This document shows, one piece after another, positions 49,926 to 64,000 of a stretch of 64,000 bases of DNA. The first letter of the stretch is position 1. The number at the start of each line of letters is the position of its first letter. This DNA is from Amoebidium appalachense. Its lineage: Eukaryota > Ichthyosporea. The stretch lies in the NCBI GenBank assembly GCA_963693365.1, contig CAVNZM010000003.1, positions 13,702,001 through 13,766,000 of the forward strand. The letters are read 5' to 3'. Under the pieces are notes generated by a model. The model ran no database searches. It had not been told where the DNA came from and was given only the letters and a program-made list of their open reading frames with translations. The translations under genes and the position numbers were made by a program.

Positions 49926-50620
49926 TCACTGCGCCAAAACCCCCCCGTCCATATTCCACGCAACACCTCTTACTTGCGCCCCCGCGTCGCTGCACAAAAA
50001 CATCACCAGTGCGGATATCTCCTCCGGTTGGATAATCTGCCCCGACGGCTGCCCAAACCCCTCAACCGCACCCGCAAAATCGCACTGGTGTATCTCGGAA
50101 TATTCGCGTAATTTAACGAGCGCAGGGGGGGTCGCGACCCATCCAGGGCAAATTGAGTTGCATGTTATCCCGGTTTTTGCATTTTCCAGTGCGACCACTT
50201 TCGTAAATCCGATTAATCCGTGTTTTGCCGCGACAAAAGCGCTTCTCCCGGGGGAACCAACCAGACCGTAAACCGTCGAAATGTTGATAATACGACCCCA
50301 GTTCTGTTTTTGCATTATTGGGAGAGCGAGCCGGGTGGTGTGGAATGCCGCGGATAGGTTTACCGCTATCACCGCGTCCCATCTGTGGTTTGGGTGGGGT
50401 GGGTGACGGAATTTTGAGCAAATTTGTATTAGTGTTAGTCAGTGATTGAGATAATAAGTCGGTGTGTGTTTATGATATATAGCCTACACCGTGTGTGTGT
50501 GCGCAAGTGTCTCGGAAAGGGTGTGCGTCTCTAAGGAGAATGACGAAGGGGGTGGTGTGAAGTGGACTGAGGTCCGGGGGGGGGGGGGGGGGGGGGGGGC
50601 TTCATTTTTTATTATTTTTT

Positions 50621-50651
<31 letters not shown>

Positions 50652-51596
50652 GGGGAGAGGGAGGGGGAAGGGGGGGGGGGGAGGGGGGGGAGGGGTGTTT
50701 GAATGGGGTTACCGTCGGACGAGGCAACAGTTCACGATGGACAGACGATGCCACTAACAAAAGCAAGAGAACTCAAAGAGTATGCAGCAAATGTGTAAAT
50801 GTTTGAGTTTGCGTCTGTGCGTGTTTTGGGCCGGGACGGGTGTGGAAGGGGGGGGGGGGGGGGGGGGGGGGGGGGGGCGGGATTATTGGAGGTAGCACGT
50901 ACATCATGGTGATAATCGAATATGTTCATACATGCCTCCCCCCTCCCCACCCCCTTCCTTCCCCGGGGCGCAGCACACACACACCCAAAATGCCAAACCT
51001 TCCCCCCTCCCCGTCCTCCCCTGGTTCTATCCTCCCCCCCCCCCCCCCCCCCCCCCCCACCACCACCACCCCCTGGCACCGCCGCCCCCTACCCTCCCTC
51101 CCCCCTCCCTTCCCCCCCCCCCCTCCCCCCGCCCTCCCTCAATCACTCCCCGTTTCTCACTCACACGCACGCACGCACACACGCACACTTTCTCCCTCTC
51201 TCTCTCTCTCTCTCTCTCCCCCCCCCTCTTTCTCCTCTCTCTCTCTCTCTCACTCACTTTCTCTCTCGTCTCTCTCTCTCCCTCCCTCTATCTCCCTCCC
51301 TCCCTTCCTAACTTCCTCCAACCCACTGACCCACCCTGCGTCCTTCCCTCCCTCCCTCCCTCTCTGTCTGTCGGTCTGGAGCTCTCTTATTTCTGTTTTC
51401 CTTCTCAGTTACCTGTTCACTCCCTTAGCTTCCTCTCACACCTTTCCCCCCCTCCCCGCACACCTATACTCATTCCATCCAAAAAAAAAAAGATCCAGCT
51501 CTCGCCTCATGTTTCTCACCCACCTGCCCCTCACACTCCCACCAATATTCAAACACGCCTTCTCTCAAGTAAGGTTCCCAGTTCCTCCCCCTATCG

Positions 51597-51642
<46 letters not shown>

Positions 51643-52133
51643 CAAAAAGAGAGAAAGGGGGGGGGGGGGGGGGGGGGGGGGGTGTGAGGGAGGAAGGGAG
51701 GGAGGGTGGGTGGGTGGGTGGGTGGGAAGGAGGGGAGGGAGAGAGAAGGAAAGAGAAGAAACAACATGGAAGTGAGAGGCTACCTTTCCACAGGGTGTTC
51801 CTCCGTCTTTGCATTATGCATAAACCCAGCATTGTTCACCAAGATATCCACCCCTCCAAACAACTCCCCAACCCTTTTCATCAACATCTCCACCTCGTCA
51901 ACCTTGCCCACGTCCGCACCCACATACTCCACCCTCACCCCCTCGTCCGAACGTGCTTCCAACACTTCCTTCTGCGCTTTCTCCCAATCACCAAAACCAT
52001 TAAGTATGATGTGGCAGCCATTTTGTGCCAAGGATTTTGCCGTAGATAGACCTATCCCACTAGTGGATCCGGTGATGAGTGCGACTTTTCCCTTGAGAAC
52101 ATGAAGCATGTTGGGGGCAATGGGGGCTGCCAT
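49926..52133 (-). CDS. SDR-family oxidoreductase, 3-hydroxybutyrate dehydrogenase-like
   Basis: Exon 1 (52133-51784) and exon 2 (50382-49926) join in phase 2 across AG|GTAGCC and ACCACAG|A, giving 268 residues, the usual SDR length. Family features: dinucleotide motif TGSTSGIG (residues 21-28), NNAG (100-103), active-site Asn in AVNLSA (about 125), AAKHGLIGFTKVVALE with the catalytic Lys at 170, and a C-terminal MDGG. The overall wording (INISTVYGLVGSP, AAKHGLIG) is that of D-3-hydroxybutyrate dehydrogenases, which interconvert 3-hydroxybutyrate and acetoacetate with NAD. However, the catalytic Ser is Thr (153) and the catalytic Tyr is Phe (166, codon 50235-50237). Activity is therefore doubtful. 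The 1.4-kb intron is largely poly-C, poly-G and CT tracts. Confidence 0.9.
51597..51682. repeat. C44/G26 homopolymer hairpin in the SDR intron
   Basis: A run of 44 C is followed by a 16-base purine/A-rich loop (AACAAAAAGAGAGAAA) and a run of 26 G, able to form a very stable hairpin in DNA or RNA. Confidence 0.9.
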
Positions 52134-54125
<1,992 letters not shown>

Positions 54126-54588
54126 TTAATCAATCAGCTCCGCGCATGAATTCTGGCCCCACCGAAGCAGCCTCCCGATCGGCCGAGGGATCCTTTCGGG
54201 TCGGGTCAACCAAAAGACCCAACCCGAAATGCATATGGCCACCACGAAAAAGTCAAACACCAAAGACCCCCCAAAAATCCACGCGTGGTATGTCCATGCG
54301 TTATCCACGGTAATTTGGATAGTTTTGGTTGCAATAGCCCAGGGGAGAACCCAGAGAAGGTTTGCTGCGACGGTTTTTGCAAAATAAAGCGCTGGGCATG
54401 TAACCTGTGTTTGTGTGTATGTGTCGGTGCGGATGGGGGGGGGGGGGGGGAGGGGTGAGACGTGTATGTGTATGTGGGGGTGGGAGGGGCAGGGGTGGGG
54501 GGGAGAGAGAGAGATAGAGAGAGATAGAGAGACGTGTGCACGTATGTGTTTGTGTGTTTGTGTGTGTTGTGTGTGTGTGTGTCAGTGT

Positions 54589-54645
<57 letters not shown>

Positions 54646-56634
54646 GGTAAGTTCAGTGCTTGCGTGCATGATATGTTTTTTTTTAAGGGGGAGGGGAGGG
54701 GAGGGGAAAAGGGAAGAGGGAGGGGGGGTGGGGGGAGGGCGGGGATGGGGGGGCCTGGGGGATTATACTGGTGCCATAGGTCACGATAGATTAATAAGGC
54801 ACGGTGTGGTGCGTGGGGTCGCCTTGAGTTTTTAGCTAGAGGGTCCACTCTTTTGGTTGGAGCCTCGATATGTGTGTGTGTGTGTATATGTGTGTGTGGG
54901 GGGGGGGGGGGGGGGGGAGGGGGGGGGGGGGGGAGTCTGGTCACATTGGTCATGGCAAAGATCCTAAATTTGAGGGTGTGTATGTGTGTGTTGGAGGCGA
55001 GGGGGGCGTCCTAGACGAGAATTGGGCGAGTATGATGGCGGTGGTGGCTGTCTGCGTCTGTATGTGAATGGGTGTGTGTGTGTGTGTGCGGGCGAACGCC
55101 CGTGTGTGCAATGCGTGTGTGTGTGTATAATTGCAAGCCCCTACACATTTGCCATACCTGTGCATTCTTCTTGTTTGCGCATGCATAGGTCAGAGATAAA
55201 TTTTGTTCTAGGGGGAAGGGAGGGGTGGGGGGGACGGGGATGGATGGTATGTGTGTGTGAGGGGGGGGAGGGGGGGGGAAGGGGGGGAGGGGGGTTCAAG
55301 ACACCAACCTGCAAGATTGTAGCGATTTGCAAAGCGACAGCAAACATAACATACGTCCAATCAAGTGTCTTCCACATGTGCGTGGTGAGTGCGGCCACAC
55401 CATGACTACCGCTGAGATAAAACGCAAACGGTTCCACCAACCAGAACGAAAACACAATCGCCAAAACAACTTCTATAATAAAGACGATTATGGCGGAAAG
55501 GCGGGCGTAGCGAGTGATTCTCAAAATGTCGTTTTTGGTCGCTTTAACGGACCAAATTTCATCCTGGTTGGATACAAAAACCCCCCAACGGTGGCCGGTG
55601 AATGCATTCGCGCTTTCCGCCAAAGCATTTGTCGGGACCATAATAAGCCCCCACCGTATGGTGTTAAAAACCCCCCACGCTGTCGCATATTCGTTTCCGA
55701 GAGCTACAATTCCAGCCACCACGAAAAGATACAAGACGTTGCGCAAAAGTGATTCCAAAAACAGCCACACGCCCGGTCGAGCCAGTTGTACAAGGCAGTT
55801 GATGTTGAAAATTGAGGAAATTCCGAAAGAACCCCCATTCTCCTCAATCCTCCGCTTTTGCACCCTCACAACCGTAAAACCGAAATACAAAAGTCCGGCA
55901 AGGGCCCCTAAGCCGTCACAGGTTAAACGCACCACAGCTTGCGTGTTTACCGTCGCTCCGTCATAAACCCGGAAAGTGGAAAGAAAAACGAAATCCAAGA
56001 CAATATTACAGAAAATCTTGGTCATGCTTATCACAAGGGGCACATCCGGGCGGTCGAACGAACGCAAAGCCGTTCCCAAAGCATATTCAGTGCATCCAAA
56101 AAACGTAGAAAATGCCGAAATTTGAACGTATTTCACCGAAGAACGCCATGTTTCAGGGGGTGCGAAAGTGGACGCGAAAGTTGAAGCGGCGCCGGCGAAA
56201 ATGACGGAAAGAACCAACCCAATTATCATTTGAAAAACCAAAAGAGTACAAATTAGCTGCGTGCGCCGGTTATCCCCCAGAGTTTTATTTCCAATAACCG
56301 TGTACGCTGCGCGGGGAAGGGCCTCGTTGAAAATTTCCGAGATAACTCCGAGATATGAGTAGACGTCGGTGGTCGCGACCATGCTCCAATCGAGCTGTGC
56401 TATCCATAATTTCGACAAAGTTCCGTAGATAGCCGGAATGAGAAAAGTAAACGCGTTGAAGGCGACTGCACCAGGATAGGAGTTGCGCCCGAATCTCATT
56501 TTCTCTTCTTGTGTAAAATGTATGGATTCGATGGGTTCTTTTGTGGTTGGGTTTTTCGTTTCTGTTGTCATGAGGTTAGTGTCCGAGTTAAATTCGAAGC
56601 TGTGGCCCGAAGGTGCCTCCAATCTGGACGTCAT
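54126..56634 (-). CDS. MATE-family multidrug/toxin extrusion-type transporter
   Basis: Exon 1 (56634-55309, 442 codons) and exon 2 (54404-54126, 92 codons) join in phase 0 (TTGCAG|GTTGGT and AACACAG|GTTACA), giving 534 residues with about 12 hydrophobic segments, the MATE length and topology. Motifs include KMRFGRNSYPGAVAFNAFTF, WIAQLDWSMVATTDVYSYLG, a middle ALGTALRSFDRPD loop and a second-half WGVFNTIRWGLIMVPTNALAE segment. The last exon gives LLWVLPWAIATKTIQITVD and an amphipathic tail. The N-terminal 45 residues are polar. MATE proteins exchange organic cations or drugs for H+ or Na+ across the plasma or vacuolar membrane; the substrate here is unknown. A TATA box lies upstream. The intron is G-rich on the plus strand, C/CA-rich in sense. 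Confidence 0.85.
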
Positions 56635-56838
56635 TTTCTTTTGTTTTTGTTTTTACAAAAAAAAAAGCCCTAAACTAAAGTGCTTTTGAAACGCTGGCTA
56701 TTTGTTTTATGAGTGATGAAGGGAAGACAAAACCACCTCTTTTGAAGGTTGCATGTATGTGCCGGTTTCTTACCCGGACAACTGAAACACGGTGAAGCGA
56801 ACTTGTGCGGGCGAGACACACTGACCAGTCGCGACCAA

Positions 56839-56846
56839 TTTATATA
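56839..56846 (-). promoter_or_regulatory. TATA box of the MATE gene
   Basis: Minus strand CACGTATATAAATTGG, about 205 bp before the start codon at 56634. Confidence 0.55.
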
Positions 56847-57081
56847 CGTGACAGATCTGAAACAATCGTACGCGATTAGTTCATGAGAAAGACCGGATTC
56901 ATAAGATTGCATCAGATCCACCAATCAAGAACTACGTTTCACTTATCGTTTTGAAATTGTTACCTTATTTGGGTACAAAGTTGTCAAAGGGATTCAAGGG
57001 ATACATGATCAAAAGCAGTTGAACACGAACACGAAGTCGCGCCGGAAATCGGACTCTGACAAAATGCTTTGCGACGGTGCA

Positions 57082-57985
<904 letters not shown>

Positions 57986-58330
57986 CAAGGCCATTTTGTG
58001 AGGCATCAAAAACCATCGAAACGTTGCTTAGTTGTTTTTATGACATCAAAATCGCTAAATATTCTTGCGATACTAATGAAAAAGCCTAAAATAACTATAT
58101 ATTTGATAATGAGAAAATTGAAATATAGTGCCGTAAAGTTGGGCCCGAGAGGATGTACGTACTCGGGGCTTTGAAATAAAAAGAAAAAAACCAGCGGTTT
58201 CGGATTCACTGTGAACGCCCTGGGCTGAATGACGGCAGAGATCAGGTGATTCCCGTATCAAAACTGTTTTGGTTTCTAACCCAGAATGGAACGCACTTTT
58301 TTTAGAGAAATTCGGCGACATTTGTTTTAC
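57986..58330. repeat. Repeat R, copy 2, left part
   Basis: About 97% identical to 1463-1800. It is interrupted after TTTTAC by the full-length LINE and continues at 63244. Confidence 0.85.
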
Positions 58331-58384
58331 CAGTCGCACACATCGATTCAGTCGCACACATCGATTCAGTCGCACACATCGATT
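58331..58384 (+). repeat. LINE 5' tandem repeats (3 x 18 bp)
   Basis: Three perfect units of CAGTCGCACACATCGATT form the extreme 5' end of the element, as promoter monomers do in some L1-type elements. Confidence 0.9.
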
Positions 58385-58491
58385 CAAATGTCGCTTTTTA
58401 TTATCTGCTAATAAATAGTATCCTTCGCGCATCCACCCCTAAACCGGGCCATCCGTGGCCCTAAGGGCCGGGGAACACCCCCATCCATGTC

Positions 58492-59676
58492 ATGGCACAT
58501 GCCTATAATCGTTTCAGAACCTCTTTCAAAGTTCCATCTACACCCATCACACATGTGCGACCATTAAAACGTCCAGCAGATACACCTACCACAGATGCAC
58601 AACCAGAAAAACATCGCCTTAGACTAAGCGCAACACCTATTTACAATACACTACCCATTCAGAATAACACCACACCACTCCGTAGAAACACAATAACAAC
58701 CATGCCGAAACTTTCGGTTGATACAGTACTGGCAGAACTTGCCCTCGTTAAGAAACAGCTAAATGAGCTGTTACCACTCAAGAACATGATAGAAAAACTC
58801 CAAACAGAAAATACCCAACTCAAGCTCACCATTGATTCACTCACAGCCCAGCTAAACATTAGTGGATCGCAAAACCCCAAAACTCATGAGCAAACATCTC
58901 GCGACGGAGACATTTCCACCCCAACACAAAACAACACAGGACCGGAAGCACAGCTCCCGGCAGAGTTCCTAGAATATGCGAACTCTCGTAAAACACCCGA
59001 GCTCCGCCAAATTGCCAAGGAAACATATGCCAGCATTCTTGCAGGCAACGAGTACCGCCGCAACTCCCCTCCCAAACCGCCGGCTAAGGGGAACACCCAA
59101 GCAAACGGTAACATCAACATCCCACCCAAATACGAGAGGGTGTATTTCAAAGTCAAGCACGGCAGACGCCCACACAGGGCCATGTGGTCCATCTTCAAGG
59201 CTCTCGGCTTCCGGTGCTCTCGCATCCTTTGTCTGTCCTTCATTGGATACGATGTGCTGGAAGTAGCAGTACGGGGCGACTATAACCGTGCGTTCATCCG
59301 TGACGCGACAAAGGGGTGTGGAAGCTTCTTCACCCACCTCCCAAGCTACGACCCATGCGCGCCGGAAAACATTCAGAAAGCAGACAAAGAACGTAAAGTG
59401 TCTGCTAAGAATGCGTGCGCCACACGTTGTCGTGTACGCATCAGCAAGGCAAAAGAGTTCCTCGCAAAGTTGGAAAACGATGCTACGAGCGTGATAGACA
59501 CGGACACGAAGGAACCAATGTTTTCTGGTGAGAAACTGCTCGAGCGCAAACGCCGATGCGAGATGGAAATCGAGCTCTTCTGCGAACTGTTCGCGCTGGC
59601 GGAAGGTCGTGCATACGACCCCGTAAGCGACAAGTGGGAACCAACCCCACAGGTGTCGGACCAAACCGATGCCTAA
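58492..59676 (+). CDS. LINE ORF1 protein
   Basis: 394 residues from ATG 58492. A Thr/Pro-rich N-terminal 70 residues is followed by a heptad-like coiled coil (about 75-125, including LKNMIEKLQTENTQLKLTI) and a linker. Next comes a compact basic domain (about 215-340) that starts YERVYFKVKHGRRPHRAMW and may be an RRM-like nucleic-acid-binding fold. The tail is Glu/Lys-rich and helical. Coiled coil plus RNA-binding domain is the standard ORF1p plan: RNA packaging in the retrotransposition particle. No CCHC knuckle is present. Confidence 0.85.
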   Translation: MAHAYNRFRTSFKVPSTPITHVRPLKRPADTPTTDAQPEKHRLRLSATPIYNTLPIQNNTTPLRRNTITTMPKLSVDTVLAELALVKKQLNELLPLKNMIEKLQTENTQLKLTIDSLTAQLNISGSQNPKTHEQTSRDGDISTPTQNNTGPEAQLPAEFLEYANSRKTPELRQIAKETYASILAGNEYRRNSPPKPPAKGNTQANGNINIPPKYERVYFKVKHGRRPHRAMWSIFKALGFRCSRILCLSFIGYDVLEVAVRGDYNRAFIRDATKGCGSFFTHLPSYDPCAPENIQKADKERKVSAKNACATRCRVRISKAKEFLAKLENDATSVIDTDTKEPMFSGEKLLERKRRCEMEIELFCELFALAEGRAYDPVSDKWEPTPQVSDQTDA

Positions 59677-62600
59677 TTTATCCTTCTTCTTCTGGAATGC
59701 TCGGACACTGGGCCCCCAAAAGGGCCTCCCCCCCGGGACACTCGACGATAAAATCAGCTACATACAACAACAGACAAACAACCACACGTTTACAGTGATT
59801 TGCGAAACACAGTTTAAAAACCACAACAAATTCAACTCTACATTGGTCGACACATCCACACACCCCGGTTACGCGAAAAACCGCGGCATTATTGTACTTG
59901 CCGCACCACACGTGAGAGTGAAGTGCAAACCGGTAGCAAAAACGGAATTCTCGGTTTCTATAGAGTTTCTTTCTAATGTTTTTACTTTTGTATATTACCC
60001 ACCATCTATGTCGGTTGTCGAATTGACTCACGAGTTGTCACAGTTACCAATGTCCACTGTTATTTTAGGTGATTTTAACACGCGACTCCACCACACAGAC
60101 ACACTGCAAGTGAGTGTCGGGTACCCATCTAAGCCCCCGGAGCGTGCTATCCCTTTAGCAAGGTATGTCCAAAGTCACACTTTGCGGTTCCCTCAAATAT
60201 CCCATGCCCACAACACCGACTGGGGAGTGGCCTTTTGGCCATCAACCATGTCAAAACTCTCTCTCCCTCCTAACCTCTCTAGGTCATCTGACCACTCTCC
60301 TATCCTTTTCCTACCTAAGATCTCCCTTGATCTGCTCCCCCCTCCTCCTCCCACCTTTCGCCTCCGTCTATCCCAGCTTAAGTCACAGTGGGGTAGAGTT
60401 GATGTATGTGTATGCTATGCTACGAAACACCCTATATATATGCGCCTATTAGAATCTGCACAAGCCAGGCCAGATTCACATCTCGTACTAGATACATGCA
60501 CTAACTTTATTGTTGATGATTTGATAGATCTCGGTGATTATGCTGGCGGTGGTAGGAAGGAATATCCCGATGCTCTCTTGTTACCAAACACCACTCCCGC
60601 TAGACTAGGTGAACCCCTGTCTCAAAAGGAAAGCTTGCGCCGGCTTGCTAGTATGAATCGATTTGGCCCCCCTGCTCGTATTATTGGTGATACCACTGGA
60701 GACCCCCTCATAGACTCTGATAAGTATTTCTCGGAACTGTTTAAAGATAGTACCCCCGCTCAGAAACCTATTGTGTGGCCTGTAGACCCATCTATCCCCA
60801 TAGAATCGATCCTCCCCTTTTTCAGCCCCGATGCCATATGGTCTGTGATATCTAGTTATAGCTCTACTAGTAAGTCTTGTGGACCTGATGGACTCCCTGC
60901 TGGGTTTCTTAAAATCCTTGTTCCCTCCTACCCACAAAAGGAAAGTGATCGTGCTATTAAACCTGATCTTACTATCATGTTAAGCTCTCTCTTTTCTTGG
61001 TGTGTTAAATGTGGACATGTCCCGTCATCTTGGTTAGATACCTTAGTGATCCCCATAGTTAAGAAGGAACACTCTGAGGGCCCCATATCATCCTTTCGCC
61101 CCATTACACTAACCCAGGTTGTTCGTAGATTCTTTGAAGCTTGCTTACTTAGGTTATTTGCACACCACCCTAGGTTTCAATCTATTCTTCACATACACCC
61201 ATGCCAATCCGCTTTTCGTAAAAACAATTCATGTTATGTTCAAATAATGGCACTGCACGATTCTATGCAAGTTGGTGCACAATATGTTGGCTTTATTGAT
61301 TGGAAAACTGCTTACGATTCTGTCTCCCCTGGTCTCCTATGGGAAAAGCTTGCTGCACGGGGTGTACCACACTGCATTGGTGTTCTGTTAGAAGCACTCT
61401 TGTCTCAAACCTATGGTAGAGCTGTGGTTAATGGGCATCTTTCATATGGTTTTGCTCGTACTAGAGGTCTCTTGCAGGGTTCATTGCTTAGCCCCTTTTT
61501 GTTTAACCTATTTATAGATGATTTGGCTGTCAAGATTTACGCCGAAAACGATGACCCTATTAATAACTTTCCGCCTGCACTTCTCTATGCTGATGATCTG
61601 TCCCTCCTTGCCCGTACCCCTAGACGCCTGCAAAGATTGTTCGATGTAGTGTCAGAGTGGTGCAAGGCAAACCTTATGATCCTTAACATAGACAAATGTG
61701 GTGTTCTTGTACCTGATATAGCTAACAATTTACACACATTTACATTATCATCTAAACCTGTACCTATAGTTCCAGAATACAAATATCTTGGTGTTCCGGT
61801 TGATTCTGTTGGTGTTATGTTTCCCCATATGGTCGAAAAGAGGGTAGAGTTGGCTCGTAAGCGGTTAGCTTTCTTCTCGGCTAATATTTTTAAAGACACA
61901 CCCCTCCATCCTTCTATTAGACTTACATTTATTCGCACTTTTGTCTTCCCGGCATGTGAATATGGTTTACCCCTTCTCGCCGCTTGGATCAAGAAAGAGA
62001 GAACTAGAGCGCTTAAACCCTTGGCAAATTTCTTTGAAGCAGAAGTTGTCTCCTTTCTATCTAACAACTGTTGTAAACCTGGGCCTGTAACGCTCTCGAT
62101 ATATGGTCTGGTCCCAATAGCTGCTAGAGTATCCTATCTCGCGCTGAAATTCAATAAGCACATAAGCCGCTTAAAGAAGTATTTGCCCTCCCACCCTCTC
62201 TTCTCTATCCGACCTGTCCCCTCCTCACCTCCCCCCTCTTTCCTCCCCTCTCTCTCCCCTTCTCCCCTGGGCACAAATACAAATAAACCCCGCAATAGTG
62301 TGTGTGTGACTTTGGACTGCCACTTACTTATTAAACATGTACACAATCACAAGATAATCACGCAATATAACAAATGGAAAAAGATACCACACGACACTAG
62401 ACCCGATGAAAGCATACACCTTGAAAAACTAAGCCTTATGTCTCGTTTTATATATACTGACCGCCTCAACCATATTGCCAAATATGGCACTCGCAAGTGT
62501 ATAACACCTAAATACATATTACCTTCCTGTAGAACTGGTCTTTCTCTAGCTGATGGTATTATTGATCAATTACCACGCTTTTACTGTACACGTGCTATAC

Positions 62601-62868
62601 AGTGGAGATCTAATAAGTATAAGGTGGCATCATTTGCATGCCCAAACAACACACACACACACCAGTTTAACCGGTCATGTATCGCCAAATGTAGTTTGAT
62701 AGACCACATAATACCGCAACACACACACGTCACATTCACAACAGACACCCAGAAAGATAGCCTACCTGTAAATTACAACATCCTTGATTTTATACTAAAC
62801 ACGCGTAACTACGACCTGTTTATTAGATGTATTGATTGGCTTGAGAAACACATCACTACAAAATTATA

Positions 62869-62869
<1 letters not shown>
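59669..62869 (+). CDS. LINE ORF2: AP-endonuclease and reverse transcriptase
   Basis: 1066 residues from an ATG lying in the last codons of ORF1 (shared ATGCCTAA). An exonuclease-endonuclease-phosphatase domain has WNART (residue about 8), CETQF, GDFN (134-137) and SDH (207-209), so its catalytic set looks complete. The RT follows with GPDGLPAGF, SFRPITLTQ, AFRKNNSCY, GFIDWKTAYDSV, RGLLQGSLLSPFLF, YADD (640-643) and YKYLGVPV. The C-terminal third ends with a Cys/His cluster (FACPNN..HTHQFNRSCIAKC) that parallels the Cys cluster of family B. It nicks the target and copies the element RNA into the chromosome. Translation of ORF2 probably depends on reinitiation after the ORF1 stop. Confidence 0.95.
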
Positions 62870-62944
<75 letters not shown>

Positions 62945-63010
62945 CCAGCTGATACCGAGTGTCCCGAGGGAAGCCCCTTTAAAAAAATTAAAATTAAAAT
63001 TAAAAAAAAA

Positions 63011-63050
<40 letters not shown>

Positions 63051-63243
63051 GGGGAACCCCAACTAATTGATTTCTCCTTGTAGTCTTTATGGTGTCTCGT
63101 AGAGAAAGTAAACCCTGATATATAGTCACCACCCGACATCTATGTACGTGATCATGATATACCGCTGAGGGGATATTCCGAGCAAAACCCCCCCCATACC
63201 TGAGACTGGTTCTCTTTGCCTCGAGTAAACAGCGTAAACCCCC
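62870..63243 (+). other. LINE 3' untranslated region
   Basis: (CA)n to 62943, then a segment ending CCTTTAAAA and an A-rich tract (to 63049), then CGGGGAACCCC and about 185 bp conserved in the two truncated copies, ending GTAAACCCCC. The A tract is internal, not terminal. Confidence 0.85.
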
Positions 63244-63380
63244 AACGTATTATATCATTGGTACAGCGACATTTTGAAACTTTTAATGTAATAGAACTAC
63301 CAATCCAATCACAAAAACCTCAAAGGTCTGCTAACACCGGTTTAGGGGGACACGGGGATGAGGACGGTAAATTCTATATC

Positions 63381-63412
<32 letters not shown>

Positions 63413-64000
63413 CACACACCGGCCTGTGGCACACACACACACACACACACACAAACACATGTACATTTTAATGTTTTAATAGCAAACAGTTGTTGAAAAA
63501 AATAGAGTGAAAAACACAACTAAATCAACTCAGTAATGTGAATATGACATTTGGGGCGAGTGTAGTAGAAGGGTTTGTGACTGATAATGATTATTTTTTT
63601 ACACTATAGCTAGGGTGATTCAAGCTGGGCGGTGGTCATTGGTAATTTTTTTTATTTGTTTTTTTTCCACATTTACACACAAAGTAATAATCGAATAGAA
63701 TACAAAAACAACTAAGAAAAAAAAAACGCATACAACCTTCACTTGGCCCACACACACACATTCACACACACACAAACATGCACACACACACACACACACA
63801 CATAGACGTTGAACACAATGAAAGGAAATATATCTAGAAAACACGGGTGCCATGATTGCAGTCACTGAGTATGAAAAGCATAAAAACATATTTGGGGGGG
63901 CAGGGAATGGGAAGAGGGCCGGGGGGAGGGGGGGGGGGGGGGGGGGGGATGCTTTGAAGTAAACTGAGCACTCGTAAAATTGCAGTACTGACTTGTGAGC
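63244..64000. repeat. Repeat R, copy 2, right part
   Basis: Matches about 1805-2587 of copy 1, including its (CA)n tracts and poly-G run, and continues beyond the window. Confidence 0.85.

Larger units (their letters stand above)
58331..63243 (+). mobile_element. Full-length LINE, family A (4.9 kb)
   Basis: Bounded by comparison with the empty copy of repeat R at 1463-2587. It begins with three 18-bp repeats, has a short leader, ORF1 and ORF2 overlapping by 8 bases, a (CA)n array, an internal A-rich tract and the 3' terminus GTAAACCCC. Both frames are open with all endonuclease and RT motifs, so it is a recent, possibly active copy. Truncated relatives are at 41459-42049 and 43721-44874. No clear long target duplication is visible. 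Confidence 0.9.

Noticed and set aside
58969-59664. A 231-codon minus-strand frame in the LINE
   Set aside because: Antisense shadow of ORF1; the plus frame has coiled-coil and basic domains and couples to ORF2.

Overview
The window is a piece of a nuclear chromosome from an intron-bearing eukaryote, most likely a unicellular alga or protist (an early-branching fungus is not excluded). The evidence is GT-AG introns with matching phases, TATA boxes, an AATAAA signal, a Ty1/Copia retroelement, three LINE lineages and cut-and-paste mini-elements, and no bacterial operon structure. I could not fix the taxon. The most striking global property is simple sequence: dozens of poly-G/poly-C runs of 15-69 bases, long (CA)n/(TG)n and (CT)n arrays, and repeated C(n)A(n) blocks, mostly inside introns and gene-free stretches.

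Layout. 1-2587: old repeats (LINE pieces and repeat R). 3216-3827: first exon of a GH27 alpha-galactosidase (minus), whose 3' half is not seen. 4.2-9.2 kb: G-rich DNA with possible exons of a minus-strand gene. 9493-11167: three-exon four-helix membrane protein with a TATA box and poly(A) signal. 11.2-14.4 kb: simple sequence and a TTAA mini-element. 14434-20074: Copia element (minus) with two unlike LTRs, ending in a palindrome built on initiator tRNA-Met sequence. 20104-21643: two-exon polytopic membrane protein (minus). 22951-36213: a gene of about 13 exons and 13 kb encoding a SHOCT-like helical hairpin followed by an alpha-kinase domain that lacks both conserved catalytic aspartates. Its introns carry TTAA mini-elements and a small dispersed repeat family. 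39.5-45.8 kb: graveyard of truncated LINEs, a broken minisatellite and a 45-bp palindrome. 46633-47889: protein with a GRAM-like C-terminal domain. 49926-52133: 3-hydroxybutyrate-dehydrogenase-like SDR (minus). 54126-56634: MATE-family transporter (minus). 58331-63243: full-length LINE with both ORFs open, inserted into repeat R. The copy of R at 1463-2587 shows the empty site.

The host genes do not form an obvious pathway. The main interest is in the mobile DNA: two hAT-like mini-palindromes of only 38 and 45 bp with exact 8-bp target duplications; LTR ends of two different types joined through the half-tRNA primer sequence; LINE families that share the same 3' terminal motif; and introns built largely from homopolymers and dinucleotide repeats. 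Exon boundaries were chosen by eye from splice signals, reading phase and family motifs. No alignments or searches were run.
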